A DNA stretch of 64,000 nucleotides, taken from JADJNW01 sp964549655 (GTDB taxonomy: Bacteria > Bacteroidota > Bacteroidia > Chitinophagales > Saprospiraceae). Position numbers and translations under genes: made by a program. Below, piece after piece: positions 41,280-49,145 of the stretch; position 1 is the first letter of the stretch, and the number at the start of each line of letters is the position of its first letter. The DNA lies in contig CAZJXN010000004.1 in the NCBI GenBank assembly GCA_964549655.1, positions 17,353 through 81,352 of the forward strand, in the 5' to 3' direction. The notes under the pieces were generated by a model. That model saw only the letters and a program-made list of their open reading frames with translations. It made no database searches and was not told the DNA's origin.

Positions 41280-41425
41280 ATGGAAAACAAAAACTAAACT
41301 GGAAAAAATGGCTTTTTATAGGAATTGCAATATTTCTGATTTTAGAAATTGCATTGCATTGGGACGAGGCGAAGCGTGGATTTTATGATGCTTATAATGG
41401 CGGACCAGTAGAGCAAAAACAATAG
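41280..41425 (+). pseudogene. frameshifted small membrane protein
   Basis: ATG 41280 reads MENKN and stops, but the frame one base away carries LNWKKWLFIGIAIFLILEIA, then LHWDEAKRGFYDAYNGG and stops at 41425. One base lost or gained in the A-rich stretch around 41288-41299 would restore a protein of about 48 residues with a basic head, a transmembrane helix and a conserved-looking tail. It could be a true mutation or a sequencing error. Confidence 0.5.
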
Positions 41426-41733
41426 ATAGTAAATTAAAAAGTGCTTATTATTTTTCACACATTGAAACTATTCGTGTACCTTTACCGTTATTAGGTTTTT
41501 ATTCTCAATCGGATTGTGAAACGAGCATTCTTTCATCATCAAGACTGGGAATGCAAGTTTAACAGTTACGCAACAGTTTGTACACCACAAATTCAAGAAG
41601 CACCAGAGTGCTCCAATTAAGTGAGGTTTCGTGTTTTCCCCAAGATACTCCCATTCCTACGGAAAGCGTTTTTGTGGCAATATCACCTGCAGTTTTTATC
41701 GCGTAGCCATTCGTTTCAATCTAAAATAATTAC
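41426..41733. other. 308-base region without recognised content
   Basis: Between the small membrane ORFs and the helicase. No frame, hairpin or repeat that I can support. Confidence 0.4.
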
Positions 41734-42966
41734 ATGACATTCAAAGACTTGGGTCTCGATGAGTCACTCCTCCGTGCGTTAGCATCTGAAGGATACACTG
41801 ATCCCACACCCATTCAAGAACAGGCAATACCCATCGTATTGCAGGGCGACGATTTAGTGGCGTGCGCCCAAACCGGTACAGGTAAAACCGCCGCTTTTTC
41901 CTTACCCATTCTCCAATATTTATTAGAAACACCAGCCGAGAAACCGGGACCGCGCATCATCCGCGCCTTGGTGCTTTCGCCTACCCGCGAGCTTGCTATC
42001 CAAATTGCGGAAAGCATGGACACATACGGTAGACATTCAGGATTGCGAAGCGCGATTTTGTTTGGCGGCGTTCCAGCACACAGCCAGATGTCCAGCCTTC
42101 GCCACGGAGCGGATATTTTAATTGCAACGCCGGGTAGATTACTCGATTTTGCCAATCAAGGTTTTGTGGATTTACGGAAAGTAGAAATTTTCGTACTTGA
42201 CGAAGCCGACCGGATGTTGGATATGGGTTTCATTCATGATATGAAGCGCATTGTCACGATGCTGCCGAAAGAGCGCCAAACGGTGCTTTTCTCCGCTACC
42301 ATGTCGCCAGAAGTACAAGCAATTGCGGACCAATTTTTATACAAGCCACAGCAAATCAGGATTGCACCTGCAAAGGACGCGCTTGCTTCCATCGAAGAAA
42401 TGTTTTACATGGTGGAAAGACCGGGTAAGATTGACCTGTTGCAACACTTGATTCGCAAGCACGGCATCAAAAAAGGCATCGTATTCACGCGTACCAAATA
42501 CGGCGCGGATAAGCTGACTAAGATGCTGGAACAAGCGTCCATTTCTACCGGAGCCATTCATGGAAATAAGACTCAGAACGAACGCCAGCGTGTGTTGGAT
42601 AATTTCAAACGAGGTCGTATTCACATTTTAGTCGCTTCTGATATTGCGGCTCGCGGCATTGATATTGACGATATTACACATATCTTCAATTACGAAATTC
42701 CAGAACAACCAGAAACCTACGTGCACCGCATCGGACGCACGGGTCGGGCTGGTTCCACGGGTATTGCAATCTCGTTTTGCGACCGGTCAGAGCGCAAGTA
42801 TCTACATAATATCGAGCGACTGACGAAAAAGCAGTTGTCTATTATAGATGAACATCCGTTTAGCCATGTGGCAGCCGCTGCTCCTGCCAACTCCAATCGC
42901 CGTCCAAACGCACCGCGCCCAATGGACAGAGAGCGGAGCCGGGATTTTAGTCGGAATAGGAGATAA
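41734..42966 (+). CDS. DEAD-box ATP-dependent RNA helicase
   Basis: A 410-residue helicase of the RhlE/DeaD type. Q-motif region TDPTPIQEQAIP; motif I AQTGTGKT (45-52); Ia LSPTRELAIQI; GG; Ib ATPGRL; II DEAD (156-159); III SAT; IV-V VFTRTK and ASDIAARGIDI; VI HRIGRTGRAG. The short basic C-terminal tail (SNRRPNAPRPMDRERSRDFSRN) probably binds RNA. It remodels rRNA or mRNA structures. Which subfamily it belongs to cannot be fixed. Convergent with hemW through a palindrome at 42978. Confidence 0.94.
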   Translation: MTFKDLGLDESLLRALASEGYTDPTPIQEQAIPIVLQGDDLVACAQTGTGKTAAFSLPILQYLLETPAEKPGPRIIRALVLSPTRELAIQIAESMDTYGRHSGLRSAILFGGVPAHSQMSSLRHGADILIATPGRLLDFANQGFVDLRKVEIFVLDEADRMLDMGFIHDMKRIVTMLPKERQTVLFSATMSPEVQAIADQFLYKPQQIRIAPAKDALASIEEMFYMVERPGKIDLLQHLIRKHGIKKGIVFTRTKYGADKLTKMLEQASISTGAIHGNKTQNERQRVLDNFKRGRIHILVASDIAARGIDIDDITHIFNYEIPEQPETYVHRIGRTGRAGSTGIAISFCDRSERKYLHNIERLTKKQLSIIDEHPFSHVAAAAPANSNRRPNAPRPMDRERSRDFSRNRR

Positions 42967-42977
42967 TACTCGTAAAC

Positions 42978-43007
42978 AAGTCAGACGACTCCAAAGTCGT
43001 CTGACTT
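42978..43007. repeat. palindromic repeat forming the hemW C-terminus and a shared terminator
   Basis: AAGTCAGACGACT and AGTCGTCTGACTT, perfect 13-bp arms with a four-base loop. It spans the hemW stop codon (42981-42983) and lies 12 bases after the helicase stop. Confidence 0.8.
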
Positions 43008-44192
43008 CTCATAAAACAGTTCTGCTGCAATAAAATCCGCCAATAACTTGCCTTCATCACTCAAAGTGAACGTGTCATTTTTCCGAACAACCCAATTCTT
43101 TTTTAGAAATATTTCTACAATTTGTAAAAAGTGCTTTTCAAAATTTACTCCAAAGTTTTGAATCTGAGCTAATTGTGTGCCCCACATCGTGCGTAAGGAA
43201 GTCATTACATACTCGTTGTAGCGTTGCGCGGGCGTGAGGATTTCCTTTTCAAAAAGCGGGAGATGTGCCGCACCTTCAAGGCGTGGAACATTTTTGAATA
43301 CGTCATCTAAATACGCCACACCTTGAAGGTGCGGCATATTTTTTATATACGAAGTGTTATTCGCCACATTCCACTGCCGACTTACGCCGTTGAACGAATG
43401 AGCCGAAGGTCCAATCCCCAAATAATGCGCGCCGCTCCAATAACTCGAATTGTGCCGTGCGTACTTATCCGGCTTTGCAAAGTTGGAAATTTCGTAGTGT
43501 TCGTAGCCTTTTTTGCCCAGTATTTCCATCAACATTTCAAACTGTCGTGCTGCTTGCTCCTCATCCACCGCGGGGGCTTTGCCAATTTTTACAAAATGGT
43601 CGAGCGCGGTTTTCGGTTCTACCGTTAAAGCATAACAAGAAATATGTGGAATATTATAATTTATAACCGTTTGAATATTTTCCACCCATTGTGCGTCGCT
43701 CGTGGTGGGTGAACCATAAATTAAATCCACCGTCAAATTTTCAAAACCTGCATTTAACGCATTTTCAATACAAATTTTCGCTTCCGTCGCACTGTGTGCG
43801 CGATTCATAAACCGTAAATCTACTTCTGCAAACGATTGAATACCAATGCTTAAGCGATTCACGGGCGTTTGGCGCAACGTCTGCAATTTATCCATTGTCA
43901 AATCATCGGGATTGGCTTCCAAGGTAATTTCCGCATTCGATGCAACTTCAAACAGGCTATAAATTTTTTCAAAAATGCTATTCAATTCTACTTCATTCAG
44001 CAAAGAAGGCGTGCCGCCGCCAAAATAAATGGAGGTAAGCGGTTGATTTTCTAAGTAAGCCTTTCGTCCTTCCAATTCTTGTAAAATAGCGGCCACCATC
44101 TCCGGTTGCTGCTTCAGCGACGTAGAAAAATGAAAATTGCAATAGTGACACGCCTGCTTGCAAAAGGGGATGTGAAGATATAATCCAGCCAT
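42981..44192 (-). CDS. hemW: HemW-type radical SAM protein (heme chaperone family) with an inserted repeat peptide
   Basis: A 403-residue radical SAM protein. The iron-sulfur motif C-x3-C-x2-C is Cys11, Cys15 and Cys18 (HIPFCKQACHYCNF). Further landmarks are YFGGGTPSLL, LEANPDDLT, RLSIGIQSF, DLIYGSPTTS, HYEISNFAKP and GIGPSAHSFNG, with a C-terminal HemW winged-helix part. HemW is a heme-handling protein, often mislabelled coproporphyrinogen oxidase. Residues 286-311, between YIKN and FEKEILTP, are encoded by an inverted repeat (43266-43336) and look like an extra peptide compared with remembered relatives. The last eight residues (KSDDFGVV) are encoded by a palindrome. Confidence 0.92.
   Translation of the reverse strand: MAGLYLHIPFCKQACHYCNFHFSTSLKQQPEMVAAILQELEGRKAYLENQPLTSIYFGGGTPSLLNEVELNSIFEKIYSLFEVASNAEITLEANPDDLTMDKLQTLRQTPVNRLSIGIQSFAEVDLRFMNRAHSATEAKICIENALNAGFENLTVDLIYGSPTTSDAQWVENIQTVINYNIPHISCYALTVEPKTALDHFVKIGKAPAVDEEQAARQFEMLMEILGKKGYEHYEISNFAKPDKYARHNSSYWSGAHYLGIGPSAHSFNGVSRQWNVANNTSYIKNMPHLQGVAYLDDVFKNVPRLEGAAHLPLFEKEILTPAQRYNEYVMTSLRTMWGTQLAQIQNFGVNFEKHFLQIVEIFLKKNWVVRKNDTFTLSDEGKLLADFIAAELFYEKSDDFGVV
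43266..43336. repeat. inverted repeat inside hemW coding sequence
   Basis: Arms TGCCGCACCTTCAAGG-GTGG (43266-43286) and CCAC-CCTTGAAGGTGCGGCA (43316-43336) are complementary in 20 of 21 positions, with a 29-base spacer. Each arm is itself a near palindrome around CCTTCAAGG. It is read in frame as PRLEGAAH and PHLQGVA. Confidence 0.85.
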
Positions 44193-44240
44193 TTTGGTTG
44201 TGTTCGTGTGTTTTTGTGTTCAGGTCACTCTACCGTGAGC

Positions 44241-44325
44241 TATCCGAAGTTTGCAACTTGGGATGAGATTATAAAGGAAGCCTTATACTTTCTCTACTTC
44301 AACATCGCAAGTTGCAAACTTGCGA
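44241..44325. repeat. CGCAAGTTGCAAACTTGCG element, copy 1 (left flank of PIN module)
   Basis: It contains TCCGAAGTTTGCAACTTGG and a hairpin CGCAAGTTGCAAACTTGCG (44306-44324). A 39-base stretch (44287-44325) is identical to 45058-45096. Confidence 0.85.
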
Positions 44326-44330
44326 GAGGG

Positions 44331-44750
44331 CTATTCGGGCTTATACTGTTCCCAGTAGATACTTGGTATGACGATTTTTGTGTCTTTGTACTTTTGGAAA
44401 GTAAAATCGGTTGTGTTTCCAGTGATGACAAAATCGGCTTCGCTCTCATCCGCTAATTCTAAAATTTTATTATCGTCCTTATCCGAAATGATTTCGAGTT
44501 TAATTTGCGGCGTAAATCGAGTGGACTTCATTTCAATATCTGCCAATAGTTGCTCCGCTCTTGCAAAAAAATCTTTGAATTTTGAAAACTTAGGTCGAGA
44601 TAAAACGTCGTAATATTCAGCCATTACTTCATCAGAGACGCACAAAGTGATTTTATCGGCAATAAAAAGCGCGTCCACAATTAAAAATGGATAACTTTTT
44701 TGTATAATAGAAGAAACGAATACGTTGGTATCAATGACGACTTTTTGCAT
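44331..44750 (-). CDS. PIN-domain toxin
   Basis: A 139-residue PIN-domain ribonuclease-fold protein. The acidic metal-binding residues are Asp7 (VVIDTNVFVSS), a Glu in SDEVMAEYYDVLSRP, and Asp residues in DKDDNKILELA and ADFVITGNTTDF. The family was long annotated as the putative toxin component of a toxin-antitoxin system, PIN family; members cut RNA. Its start overlaps the upstream antitoxin gene by 20 bases. The module is bracketed by identical direct repeats. Confidence 0.88.
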   Translation of the reverse strand: MQKVVIDTNVFVSSIIQKSYPFLIVDALFIADKITLCVSDEVMAEYYDVLSRPKFSKFKDFFARAEQLLADIEMKSTRFTPQIKLEIISDKDDNKILELADESEADFVITGNTTDFTFQKYKDTKIVIPSIYWEQYKPE

Positions 44751-44961
44751 CAGCTCTTACTGCTTTTACTTCGTTGGTAATCTCCTCCATCGTCATATCA
44801 GAAAGCCCATATTTATTAGCTAATTCGACACATTTATAAAGATTTTGCCGCATCACTTCTCTACTCACTAATTCTAAAAAATCACTAAAACTCATCTTTT
44901 CGGCTGGAATGCCAAATTTATTATACTCCATTTCAGATATCGTGATTGCCAGTGTCTTCAT
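44731..44961 (-). CDS. antitoxin partner of the PIN toxin
   Basis: A 76-residue protein directly upstream of and overlapping the PIN toxin gene, the position of an antitoxin. The N-terminal MKTLAITISEMEYNKFGIPA and FSDFLELVSREVMRQ suggest a short DNA-binding or Phd-like fold. The C-terminal charged helix TMEEITNEVKAVRADAK could wrap the toxin. It is typical in size, but the family is not named with certainty. Confidence 0.75.
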   Translation of the reverse strand: MKTLAITISEMEYNKFGIPAEKMSFSDFLELVSREVMRQNLYKCVELANKYGLSDMTMEEITNEVKAVRADAKSRH

Positions 44962-45032
44962 AAAATATCTTTTGGTATAGCAACAATGGTTTTTCGTACC
45001 GAGTTCAATGCAAAGTACAAACTCGCAACAGC

Positions 45033-45103
45033 AAGGGGATTATAAATGGAGTCTCAGACTTTCTCTACTTCAACATCGCAAGTTGCAAACTTGCGACAGC
45101 GTG
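45033..45103. repeat. CGCAAGTTGCAAACTTGCG element, copy 2 (right flank of PIN module)
   Basis: 45058-45096 is identical to 44287-44325, with further similarity upstream (GATTATAAA, GGAG-CT). The inverted relative is at 59652-59745. Confidence 0.85.
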
Positions 45104-45239
45104 GTGGCGGGATGCAAATCTGTGTTCTATTAAGTAGCGCTTGTGCGTATTTTTATGCGTTCAACCTGATAACCAATTTTAAAAAAAAGACGTTCGTTTT
45201 TATTGCGTATCGTGTAAATCACCCATAAAAAGAAACGCT

Positions 45240-45809
45240 ATGAACCTTGACTTTTTACAAGCACACGTTTTGCAATTCGTCACGCCGACGGCGCAAGAAT
45301 GGTCGGATTTTATAGCTAAAATTCAATTTCAATCATATCAAAAAAATCATTACCTACACACAACAGAAAAAATAAGTAATTATGTCTACTTCATTTCCAA
45401 AGGTATCGTGCGGCACGTTGCACATCTGCCAGACGAGGAAGGCACGATTTGGTTTTCTTTTTCAGGCGATTTATTAGCGGAAATCATCAGTTTTTTTTCG
45501 CGCCAACCTGCTTACACCTCTATTCAAGCCCTCACGGAAGTGGAGGTTTTTGCCATGACGTATGATGATTTGCAAGCATTGTACGATGGCTCCAAAACTT
45601 GGGAACGCTACGGACGACTCACCACACAATATTATTTGTTGCAACAAATGCAGCGCACCGTGGATTTTCAATTTAAACCTGCCAAGCAACGCTATGAAGA
45701 ATTACTCACAAAATATCCTGATTTGACGCAGGAAATTAGCCTTGGACAAATCGCCTCTTTTCTCGGTATTACACAAGAAGCCTTGAGCCGCATTCGCGCA
45801 AAATCATGA
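45240..45809 (+). CDS. Crp/Fnr-family transcriptional regulator
   Basis: A 189-residue regulator. An N-terminal cyclic-nucleotide-binding-like beta roll (about 25-115; YVYFISKGIVRHV, WFSFSGDLLAEIISFFSRQ) precedes a short C-terminal helix-turn-helix (ISLGQIASFLGITQEALSRIR). No Cys cluster for an iron-sulfur centre is present, so it is not a true oxygen-sensing Fnr. The domain size is that of the small Bacteroidota Crp/Fnr subgroup. Its target is unknown; the divergently spaced secreted protein at 46071 is the next gene. Paralogue at 50576. Confidence 0.9.
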   Translation: MNLDFLQAHVLQFVTPTAQEWSDFIAKIQFQSYQKNHYLHTTEKISNYVYFISKGIVRHVAHLPDEEGTIWFSFSGDLLAEIISFFSRQPAYTSIQALTEVEVFAMTYDDLQALYDGSKTWERYGRLTTQYYLLQQMQRTVDFQFKPAKQRYEELLTKYPDLTQEISLGQIASFLGITQEALSRIRAKS

Positions 45810-46070
45810 TTAAGTCAGTAGGCAGTTTAAAGTCGGCAGTCTCGTAACACGTTGACGGTTAAAATATTAAGTAAAGTTTATTTTTTATCTAATGATTGGT
45901 TGCCTTGTCCACGTTTCAACAAACTGCCTACTGATTTGAAGTTGCACTTTTTGATATAGGTCAAGGGTTTTTTGGGAAAATCCCGTTTACTTTTGAATTT
46001 GAAATCAGTCTTCACGACGGAAACTAAATGTTAATTCAGCCGTCCTCTTTTTAACCCAAAAACTTATATC

Positions 46071-48488
46071 ATGAAAAATCTACTTTCATTCTTTATTCTT
46101 TCATTCTTCATTACCAGCTGCCTACCGCCCAGCGACCCATACCCAAATGAAAATCCTTCCAGCATTCGCCAGCGCGCCAAAACCGTTTCTGATAATCTTG
46201 AAAGTTACATTCGCAAATGGACTGCCGGCACTGCCGCTGCTCAAATTCCGACCGATGTAATTCCAACCGGCATCACAGACAATAAAAATTTCTACCTTAA
46301 AAAACCGGAAGACGCAACGCCGCAAGAAACGTGGGCAATCCGCTATTCCAAACCCATCAATCTGGATTCTGTTTACAATGGCTTGCCCGACCCGAATGTC
46401 ACTTACCTTTATCTGGGCACGCCGCTCGCGCCGTTTGGCAGCAAATTGGTGATTGAAGGCGAGTTTCCGCACGCCCGATTTTTTACGATGCAAATCTCAC
46501 CGCCGCTCAATGGCGTGGAATATTATGCCCAGCGCGTGTTCGGCACAGCAGAAGTAGGTTTTGTAGATGCAGATATCGAGCCGCTTCCGGGCAACGTCAA
46601 CCCGTTCCGCGTCGGCGCGAATCGCAATGCGACCAATCGAAAATACCGCGTCGAATTTGACTTGGCTATCGGCGACCCGGTGAGTCTGAATGGTAATGCC
46701 CACAAAAATCCGTACCGCCAGCAAAGCAACAAACGCACTGGAGCGATGATGGTCTATCAAGGTCCGCTCGGCAAAAAAACGATACTCAACACGCCTATCG
46801 AAGGTGGTGGCGACTGGGACCTCGGCGCGCTGTGGATTCGCATCTACGCACCCGACCCCAGCAAGGACGCACTCGGCGGTGTGCCGTTGCCCAAAGCGTG
46901 GTTTGAACTGCCTTCCGGCGAAAAATATTTTATTGGTTCTGATTTTACCAATTTATTGAAACGAGCTAATGCCACTATTAAAGCGCGGGAAACCGACGAC
47001 GTTCCGAATAAAAATTTTGGTCCGACGGTAGGCTGGTATAAATCGTGGGGCATTGTGCGCAGTATTTTGAATGGCGTGGCACAAGCGAATGGCTGGTCAC
47101 GAGCAGATTCGACGCAGCGCATCCGCGATATTGACCTCGACTGGACGGGTCGCGGCGAATTTCAACCCGCTCCAGGCAATTATGAACCGCACGCAACGAC
47201 CAATAATTACGCCACTTATCTCGGTAGAACGATGACCGTTCAAAAAGGTAAAATCGCCATTCTAACCGGCAAACTTCCCACTTTCCCCGATACCCGAAAA
47301 GGGGCAAACACGATGGCAAAAGGGCAGGTGCGCTATTGGTCTATCGGCGGTTACGACAATTATTACCTCTCGCCCTTGCCCGGCGCAGCTACCAATATGG
47401 TGGCGGACGACCAAGTCGTGCTTGACAACCAGCGCAATTATACCATCGTTTATGCTCGCCCAGAAGACCGTCCCGCAAATGCGACTGCTGCAAACGGCGT
47501 GACGTGGATCAACTGGGGACCGACTTCCGAACTGGGTTTGATGATGCGCTGGGTAACGGTAGAACCCGAATGGACGTTTGAAAAAGCACCGAATGAAAAG
47601 AATCTGACTTGGGCAAAAACGGACTGGGCTGGCTCTGCATACGACAGCACTTTGATTGGCATGAATAGTCAAAAGGCTTGGATGGGTTGCTATTTGCCGC
47701 GTGTGGCTTACCTGACTCGTGCCGAATTTGAGGCGCTTGGCGCGAATTTTAATGCCGGCGATATTCCGGTTTGGACGGATGAGACCAATGCGATTGGCTT
47801 GAGTGACGCTTTTGGTAAAACGGCGACAACTTCTTCTGTTTATAATAATGAAAATCAATATGTTGCAAAAAATGCGTTTGATGCCAATTTAAAAACCCGC
47901 TGGTCGAGCAACTGGACGGGTGGCACCGAATTTCTCACGGTAGATTTAGGCGCGATTAAAAAAATATCCGGTGTAAAGTTATTTTGGGAATTTTCGGCAG
48001 CGCGGGATTATGAAATTCAAATTTCAACCGATAATACGAATTGGCAAACGGTTTCTGCCATGTCCAACGGAGACGGTGGGGTAGATGTGGTGACGAACTT
48101 GCGGCGGCAGGCGCGGTACGTGCGGGTGTACATGACGCGCGGCGTACTGGGCAATTTTTCGCTGTATGAAATGGAAGTTTTTAGTCCTGAAACGGAATGT
48201 TTGGGCGTTACGACCAGTGTAAAAGAACCCATTTCTACGAGTCAAATCAAACTCTATCCCAATCCCACACGCGACCAATTGTTTGTGGATTTGAATGCTG
48301 TTTTAAAACAAATAAAATTTTCAGTGAAGGCGCGTATTTTAGATGTAAATGGCAAAGCCGTGCAGACTTTGAATGTCCGCCAATCCCCATTTGAAGTCAA
48401 CGTGAGTCGTTTGCCGAAAGGCACGTATATTTTAGAATTGCAAAGTGAGAAAGGGAAGTATGTGCAGAAATTTGTGAAAGTGAATTAA
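46071..48488 (+). CDS. secreted protein with discoidin (F5/8 type C) domain and T9SS sorting domain
   Basis: An 805-residue surface or secreted protein. The N-terminus has a hydrophobic segment followed by a lipobox-like ITSC (about 14-17). The first 560 residues are a Pro/Asn-rich globular region of unknown family (IRYSKPINLDSVYNGLPDP, TVGWYKSWGIVRSI). A discoidin domain lies at about 585-700 (NAFDANLKTRWSSNW, DLGAIKKISGVKLFW, RYVRVYMT). The last 80 residues are a type IX secretion C-terminal domain (IKLYPNPTRDQLFVDL, LPKGTYILEL). It is exported by T9SS and probably binds glycans. A terminator follows. Confidence 0.88.
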   Translation: MKNLLSFFILSFFITSCLPPSDPYPNENPSSIRQRAKTVSDNLESYIRKWTAGTAAAQIPTDVIPTGITDNKNFYLKKPEDATPQETWAIRYSKPINLDSVYNGLPDPNVTYLYLGTPLAPFGSKLVIEGEFPHARFFTMQISPPLNGVEYYAQRVFGTAEVGFVDADIEPLPGNVNPFRVGANRNATNRKYRVEFDLAIGDPVSLNGNAHKNPYRQQSNKRTGAMMVYQGPLGKKTILNTPIEGGGDWDLGALWIRIYAPDPSKDALGGVPLPKAWFELPSGEKYFIGSDFTNLLKRANATIKARETDDVPNKNFGPTVGWYKSWGIVRSILNGVAQANGWSRADSTQRIRDIDLDWTGRGEFQPAPGNYEPHATTNNYATYLGRTMTVQKGKIAILTGKLPTFPDTRKGANTMAKGQVRYWSIGGYDNYYLSPLPGAATNMVADDQVVLDNQRNYTIVYARPEDRPANATAANGVTWINWGPTSELGLMMRWVTVEPEWTFEKAPNEKNLTWAKTDWAGSAYDSTLIGMNSQKAWMGCYLPRVAYLTRAEFEALGANFNAGDIPVWTDETNAIGLSDAFGKTATTSSVYNNENQYVAKNAFDANLKTRWSSNWTGGTEFLTVDLGAIKKISGVKLFWEFSAARDYEIQISTDNTNWQTVSAMSNGDGGVDVVTNLRRQARYVRVYMTRGVLGNFSLYEMEVFSPETECLGVTTSVKEPISTSQIKLYPNPTRDQLFVDLNAVLKQIKFSVKARILDVNGKAVQTLNVRQSPFEVNVSRLPKGTYILELQSEKGKYVQKFVKVN

Positions 48489-48500
48489 AGGAAATTCCAG

Positions 48501-48536
48501 AAACCGATAAGGCTTTTCAAAACCTTATCGGTTTTT
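48501..48536. terminator. hairpin terminator between convergent genes
   Basis: AAACCGATAAGG (48501-48512) pairs with CCTTATCGGTTT (48523-48534), followed by more T. A close relative, AACTGATAAGG / CCTTATCAGTT, is at 56191. Confidence 0.85.
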
Positions 48537-48550
48537 ATTAAAGTCCTATC

Positions 48551-49144
48551 CTAAAACAACGTAGTCGTAAGCCCCAAAGATATGCCAAACATACTTAAAT
48601 CTTTACCCCAAAAGACAGAATGACTGGGGAGCAAAGCGTAACTCGTCTCCAATGTCAATGCTGCATTTGGTGCTATATAATATTCAAATCCAGCCGTACA
48701 TTTAAGAATGGGTGTCATTCGCTGTTTGTCTGTTATTGTAAAATTATTTGCCGAACCCGTTATACTTGGATAGGTGTAGGCACTTACACCAGCCTGTATT
48801 AAACCAAAAAACCTCGTCTTTTCACTGACTACCCGATAACCAACGCCAGTCACGTAGTCTGTAAATTTTAATTTTCCTGCTGTAATATCCGTGACGGTAT
48901 TTTCGGCTATTTTATAATGATTGGAGTGATTGTCATAATTAAATCGAATCAATAATCTATTTGGTTTTTTGAATCGGTATTCTAAACCGGTTTTGAATAA
49001 CATACCGGATTGTAAGGTCTTTGCGTTCGTCAGCGCGTAGCCAGCATCAAAAGGGAAATATAATTGGGATAAAAAAGGGGAATTCGTGTTAATTTGTGCG
49101 TTTGCCACAAATGATAAAAAAGTCAGTAAGATTATCAATTTCAT
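48551..49144 (-). CDS. outer-membrane beta-barrel protein of unknown function
   Basis: A 197-residue exported protein with a signal peptide (about 1-16, FVANAQ) and alternating hydrophobic strands with paired aromatic residues (GLEYRFKKPNRLLIRFNYD, TAGFEYYIAPNAALTLETSYAL). It ends in ISLGLTTTLF, a terminal Phe like many outer-membrane barrels. Probably an eight-stranded OmpA/OmpW-like barrel without a periplasmic domain. It is directly downstream of the amine oxidase gene (one base between them), so the two are likely one transcript. Confidence 0.7.
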   Translation of the reverse strand: MKLIILLTFLSFVANAQINTNSPFLSQLYFPFDAGYALTNAKTLQSGMLFKTGLEYRFKKPNRLLIRFNYDNHSNHYKIAENTVTDITAGKLKFTDYVTGVGYRVVSEKTRFFGLIQAGVSAYTYPSITGSANNFTITDKQRMTPILKCTAGFEYYIAPNAALTLETSYALLPSHSVFWGKDLSMFGISLGLTTTLF

Positions 49145-49145
49145 G

